This document shows, in pieces, positions 1 to 5,588 of a stretch of 5,588 bases of DNA. A program made the translations under genes and the position numbers. Positions within the stretch are counted from its first letter, which is position 1; each line of letters begins with the position of its first letter. Origin of the DNA: Alphaproteobacteria bacterium (GTDB lineage Bacteria; Pseudomonadota; Alphaproteobacteria; Reyranellales; Reyranellaceae); assembly GCA_013290035.1 (NCBI GenBank), contig JABCYT010000275.1, positions 1 through 5,588 on the forward strand. The letters are read 5' to 3'. The notes beneath the pieces were generated by a model, which had not been told where the DNA came from, did not search any database, and worked only from the letters and a program-made list of their open reading frames with translations.

Positions 1-2474
1 AACCCGCCGATCTGGCGGTCGTCATGACGCCGGCCGAGACGGTGCCGCGCCTGATCGTCGAGCTGGGCGAGCGCGGCACCAAGGTGGCCGTCGTCGTCAC
101 CGCGGGTGCCGGCGACGGCGCCGCGGCGCGCGAGGACAACGCGCGCTGGCGCCGGCGCATCCTGCGCGCCGCGCGGCCGCATCTGCTCAGGGTCGTGGGG
201 CCCAACTGCATCGGCTACGCCGTGCCGCGGCTTGGCCTCAACGCGAGCTTCGGGCCGGGCGGGCTCAAGGCCGGCCGCCTCGCCGCGGTGGCGCAGTCGG
301 GCGCGGTGCTGGCGGGCCTCGCCGACTGGGGCGCGGCACAGAACATCGGCTTCTCGCACCTGATCTCGATGGGCGACATGACCGACGTCGATTTCGGCGA
401 CGTCCTGGACATGCTGGCGCGCGACTACGAGACGCGCGCCATCCTGATGTATGTCGAAGGCATCACCCAGGCCCGCAAGTTCATGTCGGCGGCCCGCGGC
501 GTCGCCCGGCTGAAGCCGGTGATCGTCCTGAAGGCGGGCCGTCACGCCGCGGCGGCCAAGGCCGCGGCGTCGCATACCGGCGCGATGGCGGGCTCGGCCG
601 CGGTCTATGACGCGGCCTTCGCGCGCGCCGGCCTGGTGCGGGTGACGGGGCTGGGCGAGCTGTTCGACGCGGCCGAGACGCTGGGCCACGGCATCACGCC
701 GCGCAACGAGCGGCTGGCCATCCTGACCAACGGCGGCGGGGTCGGCGTCATCGCCACCGACCTGTTGATGGACGAGGGTGGCGAGCTCGCGGCGCTGCTG
801 CCCCGCACGATCGCGCAGCTCGACCAGCACCTGCCGCGCGCCTGGTCGCATGCCAATCCGGTCGACATCGCGGGCGACGCCGACGGCGCGCGCTACGCGG
901 CGGCGGTCGATGCGCTGGCCGACGATCGCGGCGTGGGCGCGGTGCTGGCGATGAACGTGCCGACGGCGCTCACCTCGCCGGTCGAGGCGGCGCGCGCCGT
1001 AGCGGCGGCGCCGGGCGCCAAGGTCGTGCCGCTGATCGGCTGCTGGATCGGCGGGCCGCAAGCGCAGGCCGGGCGCCAGGTGCTGCACGACGCCGGCATC
1101 CCGGCCTACGACACGCCGCTGCGCGCCGTGCGCGGCTTCATGCACATCGTGCAGTACCGTCGCGGCCAGCGCGCCCTGCAGCGCACCCCGCCCTCAGTGC
1201 CCGAGACGCGCTCGGACACGCACCTGGTGCAGGCCATCGTGCGGGGCGCGCTAGCCGACAAGCGCGAGGTCCTGACCGAACCGGAATCCAAGCGGGTGCT
1301 GGCGGCCTACGGCGTTCCTGTCGTGCCGACAGAGGTCGTGCTCGATGCCGCCGAGGCCGTGGCGGCGGCGATGCGCATCGGCTTTCCGGTTGCGGTCAAG
1401 GTGCTGTCGCGCGAGATCACCCACAAGACCGACGTGGGCGGCGTCGAGCTCGAGCTCGGTTCGGAGCAGGCCGTCGCCGATGCCGTGCGCGCCATGACCG
1501 ACAAGGTCTGCAATGCCGCGCCCGGCGCGCGCATCGACGGCTTCGTGGTCCAGCCGATGATCAAGCGGCCTCAGGCGGTCGAGCTGATCCTGGGCGCGGC
1601 CGAGGATCCGGTGTTCGGGCCGATCCTGCTGGTCGGCCATGGCGGCGTCGCCGCCGAGGTGATCGACGACAAGGCGCTGGCGCTGCCGCCGCTCGACCCG
1701 GTGCTGGCCGAGGATGCGCTTAGCCGCACCAGGGTCGATCGCCTGCTGCGCGGCTATCGCGACCGGCCGCCGGCTGCGCGGGACGCCGTCTGCGACGTCC
1801 TGGTGCGGCTGTCGCAGCTCATCGCCGACGTGGGCGAGATCGCCGAGCTCGACATCAATCCGTTGCTGGCCGACGCCGACGGCGTGATCGCGCTCGACGC
1901 GCGCATCGTGGTCGCCGTGCCCGCGGGGCGGGAGCGCGGGGCGCGTTTTGCCATCCGGCCCTATCCGGTCGAGCTCGAAACCGAGGTCAGCCATCGCGAC
2001 GAGCGGCTTTTCATCCGGCCGATCCGGCCCGACGACGAGCCGCTGCTTCAGGCTTTCACCAAGAGGATGACTCCGGAGGACATGCGCTTGCGCTTCTTCG
2101 GGCCGCTGCGCGAGCTTAGCCACGAGATGGCCGCGCGGCTGACCCAGATCGACTACGACCGCGAGATGGCGTTCCTGCTGCTCGACGGCCAGGCGCTTTT
2201 GGGCGTCGGCCGCCTCGCCGCCGATCCCGACTTCGAGCAGGCGGAGTTCGCGCTGGTCGTCGCATCCGACCGCCAGGGCCACGGCTACGGCCGACTGCTG
2301 CTGGAACACGTGCTGCACTACGCCAAGGCGCGCGGCGTCACACGTGTGGTGGGCCACGTGCTGCGCGAGAACGACAAGATGCTCGACCTCGCCAAGCGTC
2401 TGGGGTTCGTGCGCGAAAGCGGACGCGCCGGCGAGTCCGACATTCGCGTCGTGAAGCCCATGGCGTCGCTGTAA
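1..2474 (+). CDS. ADP-forming acyl-CoA ligase fused to GNAT acetyltransferase (Pat/PatZ-like), 5'-truncated by window edge
   Basis: The reading frame is open from base 3 and runs PADLAVV before the first ATG at 24. This matches the conserved end of a CoA-binding domain, so the real start lies upstream and ATG 24 is internal. Numbering from ATG 24 (816 residues), the order is: rest of the CoA-binding domain with GPNCIG at 60-64; a CoA-ligase domain with QSGA at 91-94 and SHTGAMAGS with the candidate phospho-histidine H184; an ATP-grasp domain from about 405 with HKTDVGG (H467) and ELDINPLL near 608-615; and a GNAT domain from about 660 with acetyl-CoA loop QGHGYG at 751-756. The ligase module of this family interconverts acyl-CoA, ADP and phosphate with acid, CoA and ATP through a phosphohistidine. 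The GNAT module of Pat/PatZ proteins acetylates lysines, classically of AMP-forming acetyl-CoA synthetase. No signal or membrane segment is visible, so it is cytoplasmic. Whether both activities are live is inference; the family call is firm. Confidence 0.93.
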   Translation, partial: PADLAVVMTPAETVPRLIVELGERGTKVAVVVTAGAGDGAAAREDNARWRRRILRAARPHLLRVVGPNCIGYAVPRLGLNASFGPGGLKAGRLAAVAQSGAVLAGLADWGAAQNIGFSHLISMGDMTDVDFGDVLDMLARDYETRAILMYVEGITQARKFMSAARGVARLKPVIVLKAGRHAAAAKAAASHTGAMAGSAAVYDAAFARAGLVRVTGLGELFDAAETLGHGITPRNERLAILTNGGGVGVIATDLLMDEGGELAALLPRTIAQLDQHLPRAWSHANPVDIAGDADGARYAAAVDALADDRGVGAVLAMNVPTALTSPVEAARAVAAAPGAKVVPLIGCWIGGPQAQAGRQVLHDAGIPAYDTPLRAVRGFMHIVQYRRGQRALQRTPPSVPETRSDTHLVQAIVRGALADKREVLTEPESKRVLAAYGVPVVPTEVVLDAAEAVAAAMRIGFPVAVKVLSREITHKTDVGGVELELGSEQAVADAVRAMTDKVCNAAPGARIDGFVVQPMIKRPQAVELILGAAEDPVFGPILLVGHGGVAAEVIDDKALALPPLDPVLAEDALSRTRVDRLLRGYRDRPPAARDAVCDVLVRLSQLIADVGEIAELDINPLLADADGVIALDARIVVAVPAGRERGARFAIRPYPVELETEVSHRDERLFIRPIRPDDEPLLQAFTKRMTPEDMRLRFFGPLRELSHEMAARLTQIDYDREMAFLLLDGQALLGVGRLAADPDFEQAEFALVVASDRQGHGYGRLLLEHVLHYAKARGVTRVVGHVLRENDKMLDLAKRLGFVRESGRAGESDIRVVKPMASL

Positions 2475-2561
2475 CCCGCTCTGTAACTATTGTTTTGGCG
2501 GCCGCTCTGAACTGAGGCAAAAGAAAGGCGGCGGGCCAAGGCGTTAAGGCTGAAAGTTGAG

Positions 2562-3710
2562 ATGGCGTCGAGGAAGAACAGAAGCAGGAAGGCGAACAGA
2601 AGGAGTCCGAAGGCGGCTCCGACGCTGCGCGAGCGGCTGCAACGACGCCTTGACGCCGTTGTCGCAGGGCTCGCCGCCCACCGCTGGCACGCGATCGTCG
2701 GCGGCTTGGTGCTGCTGTTCGTGGCCAGCCTGTTCGGCGGCTATTGGATCGCCGAACGGCTCGAATCGGGCGACCGCGACCGGCTGGCGCGCGACACGCT
2801 GGAGGAGATGAAGCGCAACACGCCCGGCGAACCGGCGGCGAAATACGCGCGCATCGAGGACCTGCCCGGCCTGCCGACCTACACCGATTCGGAACCGGGT
2901 CACCCGCGCCCGACGCTCGACGAGAAGCCACGCGCCGCCAAACCGCAGCAGCTCGCCGCCGTCGCCCCCAATGCACAAAATCCTGGCGCGGAGACCTGGC
3001 GCAAAAACGCCGTGCCGTTCGCCGACCTCAACAGCCGGCCGCTGGTCGCCATCGTGATCGACGATGTCGGCATCGACCGGCCGCGTTCGAAGCGTGCCTG
3101 GGAACTGCCTGGACCGCTCACCATGTCGTTCCTGCCCTATGCCAAGGACCTGCGCGAGCAGGCGCGCGCGGCGCGGGCGAGGGGCCACGAGCTCATGCTG
3201 CATCTGCCGATGGAACCCGCCGGCCGCGCCGATCCCGGCCCCAACGCGCTCCTGGTGTCGCTGAGCGACGCCGAGATCAAGCAGCGCACGGCGGCGGCGC
3301 TCGACAGCTTCGACGGTTATGCCGGCGTCAACAACCACATGGGCAGCCGCTTCACCACCTTCCGGCCGGGCATGGAGACGGTGCTGCGCCAGTTCAAGGG
3401 ACGCGGCCTGATGTTCCTCGATTCGCGCACCACGGCGCAGTCGGTCGGCGATCAGGTGGCGCAGGAGATGGGCGTGCCCTCGATCGTGCGCCACGTCTTC
3501 CTCGACGACGACGAGTCGCTCGACTCGGTGCGGCGCAAGCTCGCCGAAGCGGAAGCCGTGGCGCGCCGCCAGGGCTTCGTAGTGGCGATCGGCCATCCGC
3601 ATGAGGCCACCTTGCAGGCCATCGGCGAATGGCTGCCTGGTCTGCAGGCCAAGGGCATGGCCCTGGCGCCGGCGACGGCCGTGTTGCGCAAGCGTAACGG
3701 GTGGGATTGA
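2562..3710 (+). CDS. Divergent polysaccharide deacetylase family protein (YibQ/DUF610), membrane-anchored
   Basis: The protein has 382 residues. The N-terminus (1-43) is very basic, with about 13 Lys/Arg, and is followed by a single hydrophobic segment at about 44-64. By the positive-inside rule this is a signal anchor that puts the rest in the periplasm. Residues 65-159 form a Pro/Ala-rich linker without recognisable fold. The domain from 160 to about 376 carries the family signatures: VIDDVG (D167, D168), MLHLPMEP (H214), NNHMGSRFT (N258, H259), FLDSRTT (D287) and AIGHPH (H345, H347). These correspond to the NodB-like fold seen in distant polysaccharide deacetylases; metal binding by the Asp/His set is inference. 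The substrate is unknown, presumably an envelope glycan. ATG 2562 is the first start after an in-frame TGA at 2508, and a weak GAAAG lies 5 nt before it. In many Proteobacteria this family sits next to envC, which is not seen here. The next gene begins 23 bp after the TGA. Confidence 0.9.
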   Translation: MASRKNRSRKANRRSPKAAPTLRERLQRRLDAVVAGLAAHRWHAIVGGLVLLFVASLFGGYWIAERLESGDRDRLARDTLEEMKRNTPGEPAAKYARIEDLPGLPTYTDSEPGHPRPTLDEKPRAAKPQQLAAVAPNAQNPGAETWRKNAVPFADLNSRPLVAIVIDDVGIDRPRSKRAWELPGPLTMSFLPYAKDLREQARAARARGHELMLHLPMEPAGRADPGPNALLVSLSDAEIKQRTAAALDSFDGYAGVNNHMGSRFTTFRPGMETVLRQFKGRGLMFLDSRTTAQSVGDQVAQEMGVPSIVRHVFLDDDESLDSVRRKLAEAEAVARRQGFVVAIGHPHEATLQAIGEWLPGLQAKGMALAPATAVLRKRNGWD

Positions 3711-3719
3711 GTCAGTCTT

Positions 3720-3726
3720 GGGAGGA
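3720..3726 (+). promoter_or_regulatory. Strong Shine-Dalgarno that fixes the GTG start at 3734
   Basis: GGGAGGA lies with its GGAGG core at 3721-3725, 8 nt before GTG 3734. It decides between two in-frame GTG codons. The one at 3701 lies inside the end of the preceding gene and would add 11 residues that look non-conserved. The one at 3734 has ideal spacing and leads directly into the conserved N-terminus of the family. Confidence 0.8.
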
Positions 3727-3733
3727 AACAGAC

Positions 3734-5350
3734 GTGCGTTACGCGAAGAAGGCAATGATCGTCGCCCCGCAGCCCGAGCCCACCGAAGCCGGCGCCGACG
3801 TGCTGCGCGAGGGTGGCAACGCCGTCGATGCCGGCATCGCCTGCGCACTGGTGCAGGGCGTGGTCGATCCCTTGATGTGCGGCATCGCCGGGTTCGGCAG
3901 TTGCGGCATCTACATGCCGGGCAAGAAGTTCCACGGCTATATCGACGCCCATTCGCCGGCGCCGCTGGGCGCGCGGCCCGACATGTGGGCCAACCTGATC
4001 GAGAGCGAGGCGCGCGACGGCTACGGCTTCATCCTGAAGGGCAGGGTGAACGACATCGGCTACAAATCGATCTGCGCGCCGGCAAACCTCAAGATGTATT
4101 TCGAGGCGCACCAGGCGCACGGCAGCCTGCCGTGGTCGCGCATCGTCGAGCCGGCCATCGCCTGGGCGGAAAGCGGCTGGACGGTGCGGCCGCACGTTCA
4201 CTACTGGTGGTCCGACGACGGCGCCTTCGGCCGCGCGCCCAATCATGAGCGCACCGGCTTCACCGCCGCCGCCCGCGCGCTCTATTGCCGGCCCGATGGC
4301 ACGCCCAAGCGGGTGGGCGATCGCGTCGTCAATCGTGACTATGCCCAGACCCTGCGCGCCATCGCCAAAGGCGGGGCCGACGTCTTCTACTCGGGCGAGA
4401 TCGCGCAAGCGATCGCTGAGGACATGAAGAAGAACGACGCGTTGCTCTCGATCGAAGACCTGAAGGCCTGGAAGCCGGTGAGAAACCCGCCGCTGTGGGG
4501 CGACTATCGCGGCTACAAGGTTTCGACCAACCAGCCGCCGGGCGGCGGCGTGATGCTGCTCGAGATGCTGAACATCCTGGAGAATTTCGACCTCTCGGGT
4601 ATCGAGCACAATTCGACGGAGTATGTCCGCATCGTGAGCGAAGCGATGAAGCGGGCCACCATCGACAAGGACGCCCATGTCGGCGACCCCAAGTTCGTGG
4701 CCGTGCCGGTCGATCAGTTGACCTCGAAAGCCTATGCCAAGCAGATGGCGGGGGAGATCGTGCGCGGCGTGAAGGCCGCCGTGCCGCGCTTCAATTCGGG
4801 GGCGGTCTCCAAGGACACCACGCACATCTCGGTGCTCGACAAGGACGGCAACTGCTTCTCGATGACCCATTCGCTCGGCATGCCGTCGGGCGTGGTCACG
4901 CCGGGCCTGGGCTTCATGTACAACGGCTGCATGGGCGTGTTCGATCCGCGGCCGGGCCGGGCGGGATCGATCGCGCCCGGCAAGGCGCGCTTCAGCTCGG
5001 TCGTGCCTTCGATCGTCTTCAAGGACGGCAAGCCGCATCTCATCATCGGCGCGCCGGGCGCCACGCAGATCGCCATGGGCGTCCTGCACGCGGTGCTGAA
5101 CGCGCTGGATTTCGACATGACCATGGTCGAGGCGGTGAGCGCGCCGCGCTTCTCGGCGACCTCCGACACGATCGACGTCTCCAACCGCATCCAATGGAAG
5201 GTCGAGCGCGAGCTGCAGGGGCAGGGCTATCCGGTGGTGCGCAGCCCCTACACCTTCGGCTTCGCCGCGGTCCACGCCATCCGCGTGCACGAGGACGGCC
5301 TGGATGGCGGCGCCGACCCGGGGCACGACGGCGTGGTGATCGCGGTCTAG
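3734..5350 (+). CDS. Gamma-glutamyltransferase-family Ntn-hydrolase, cytoplasmic, with altered substrate pocket
   Basis: From GTG 3734 the protein has 538 residues, close to the usual length of the GGT fold (E. coli GGT about 580 with its signal peptide). The N-terminus has the conserved AGADVLREGGNAVDA region. DTTH at 361-364 marks the predicted self-cleavage site: T362 would become the N-terminal nucleophile of a small subunit of 177 residues, leaving a large subunit of 361. The oxyanion region FSSVVPS (S421, S422) and GAPG (439-442) are present. There is no signal peptide, unlike periplasmic GGT, so a cytoplasmic location is inferred. By eye alignment to E. coli GGT, the glutamate-binding residues R114, N411, Q430 and D433 correspond to H73, G382, C399 and V402. 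A classical glutathione hydrolase role is therefore doubtful; an amidase or acylase acting on another substrate is more likely. It probably shares a transcript with the preceding deacetylase gene. Confidence 0.9.
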   Translation: MRYAKKAMIVAPQPEPTEAGADVLREGGNAVDAGIACALVQGVVDPLMCGIAGFGSCGIYMPGKKFHGYIDAHSPAPLGARPDMWANLIESEARDGYGFILKGRVNDIGYKSICAPANLKMYFEAHQAHGSLPWSRIVEPAIAWAESGWTVRPHVHYWWSDDGAFGRAPNHERTGFTAAARALYCRPDGTPKRVGDRVVNRDYAQTLRAIAKGGADVFYSGEIAQAIAEDMKKNDALLSIEDLKAWKPVRNPPLWGDYRGYKVSTNQPPGGGVMLLEMLNILENFDLSGIEHNSTEYVRIVSEAMKRATIDKDAHVGDPKFVAVPVDQLTSKAYAKQMAGEIVRGVKAAVPRFNSGAVSKDTTHISVLDKDGNCFSMTHSLGMPSGVVTPGLGFMYNGCMGVFDPRPGRAGSIAPGKARFSSVVPSIVFKDGKPHLIIGAPGATQIAMGVLHAVLNALDFDMTMVEAVSAPRFSATSDTIDVSNRIQWKVERELQGQGYPVVRSPYTFGFAAVHAIRVHEDGLDGGADPGHDGVVIAV

Positions 5351-5373
5351 CTGGAGTGGCGCGCCCCAGCAAA

Positions 5374-5588
5374 TCAAACCGGCATCGTCCGCTTCTGGTG
5401 CGCCCGGCCGACCTTGGCCGATTCGGGATTGTGGCCGGAGATGACCCGCACGCCCTCGTCGAGGCTGGCGCAGATCTTGTCGGGGGTGGCGCCTTCCAGG
5501 AAGGCCAGCTTGTTCCATTTGCAGGAAGCAAAGACCCGGCCGCGGGCTTCCTCCATGACCGGCGGGTAGGGGCGGCGCTGCAGAGCCG
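5374..5588 (-). CDS. C-terminal end of an unrecognised protein, 5' part beyond window
   Basis: On the complement strand a frame enters from the right edge with no stop and ends at TGA 5374-5376, giving about 71 residues. Codons strongly prefer G or C at the third position (for example ggc gcc acc ccc gac aag atc tgc gcc agc ctc gac gag), which supports real coding. An ATG at 5554-5556 is present, but the frame continues upstream of it (LQRRPYPPV), so it need not be the start. The tail reads FLEGATPDKICASL, then DEGVRVISGHNP, then ends GRAHQKRTMPV. The pattern strand, helix, strand with a glycine after the second strand resembles the last turn of a TIM barrel such as HpcH/HpaI-type aldolases, but this is a guess. 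The gene is convergent with the GGT-family gene, with 23 bp between the two stop codons, so it belongs to a separate transcription unit. Confidence 0.7.
   Translation of the reverse strand, partial: ALQRRPYPPVMEEARGRVFASCKWNKLAFLEGATPDKICASLDEGVRVISGHNPESAKVGRAHQKRTMPV

Noticed and set aside
24..26. ATG as the true start of the ligase/GNAT gene
   Set aside because: The frame continues open to the left edge and encodes conserved CoA-binding-domain residues (PADLAVV) before it, and the N-terminal half of that domain would be missing.
1251..2357. Minus-strand frame of 368 codons opposite the ligase/GNAT gene
   Set aside because: It lies entirely opposite conserved ATP-grasp and GNAT motifs and has a low-complexity composition; it is an antisense shadow.
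2498..2505. Palindrome GCGGCCGC, and similarly GGCGCGCC at 5358-5365
   Set aside because: Eight-base G/C palindromes are expected by chance at this base composition; there is no repeat or symmetric flank to suggest an operator.
2475..2561. Promoter or terminator in the gap between the ligase and deacetylase genes
   Set aside because: There is an AT-richer patch around 2482-2496 (taactattgtttt), but no -35/-10 pair with good spacing and no clear hairpin with a T run. A promoter is possible but not supported.
3701..3703. GTG as the start of the GGT-family gene
   Set aside because: It lies within the preceding gene's last codons and lacks a clear ribosome site, while GTG 3734 has GGAGG at optimal spacing and begins at the conserved region.
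2544..3848. Minus-strand frame of 434 codons opposite the deacetylase gene
   Set aside because: It has an Arg/His/Ala-rich composition without domains and covers a well-supported + strand gene, so it is a shadow frame.
5351..5369. Possible terminator hairpin between the convergent genes (CTGG at 5351-5354 with CCAG at 5366-5369)
   Set aside because: The stem is only four perfect pairs, then a mismatch and a few weak pairs, and no T run follows on the + strand. It could arise by chance in GC-rich sequence.
3452..5518. Very long open frame of 688 codons on the minus strand, opposite the GGT-family gene and the end of the deacetylase gene
   Set aside because: Its translation is rich in Arg, His, Ala and Gly with no recognisable motif, typical of the antisense of GC-rich coding DNA. 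Both genes it covers have clear family motifs on the + strand, and it also overlaps the real minus-strand gene tail in another frame.

Overview
The window is GC-rich DNA, by eye roughly two thirds G+C or more, with strong G/C preference at third codon positions. It is densely packed with genes. The protein types and codon use fit a high-GC alphaproteobacterium, perhaps Rhodospirillales or a soil and plant associated relative. The lineage is inferred from general character; no rRNA or other phylogenetic marker is present.

Layout: three genes lie on the + strand and one gene tail on the - strand. (1) From the left edge to 2474 is the 3' part of a large fusion gene: an ADP-forming acyl-CoA ligase (CoA-binding, CoA-ligase and ATP-grasp parts) with a C-terminal GNAT acetyltransferase domain, the Pat/PatZ protein architecture. 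Its true start lies upstream of the window. (2) After an 87-bp gap, 2562-3710 encodes a membrane-anchored divergent polysaccharide deacetylase (YibQ/DUF610 family). (3) Only 23 bp later, with a strong Shine-Dalgarno, 3734-5350 encodes an Ntn-hydrolase of the gamma-glutamyltransferase family with no signal peptide. (4) Converging from the right, 5374-5588 (- strand) is the C-terminal end of a protein I do not recognise. No stretch over 300 bp lacks a gene. I see no RNA gene, mobile element, CRISPR array or long repeat.

Genes 2 and 3 are probably co-transcribed because of their close spacing; gene 1 may read through into them. I see no convincing shared pathway. The ligase/acetyltransferase belongs to acyl-CoA metabolism and lysine acylation, the deacetylase to the cell envelope, and the GGT-like protein to cytoplasmic amide or peptide metabolism.

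Two points deserve most attention. The GGT homologue keeps the autoprocessing/catalytic threonine and the oxyanion region, but appears to have lost every residue that binds the glutamate alpha-amino and alpha-carboxyl groups in classical GGT. The Pat-like protein retains the phospho-histidine of an active ligase, which I recall being absent from the enteric Pat enzymes. I see no clear sign of a wholly new multi-gene system here.
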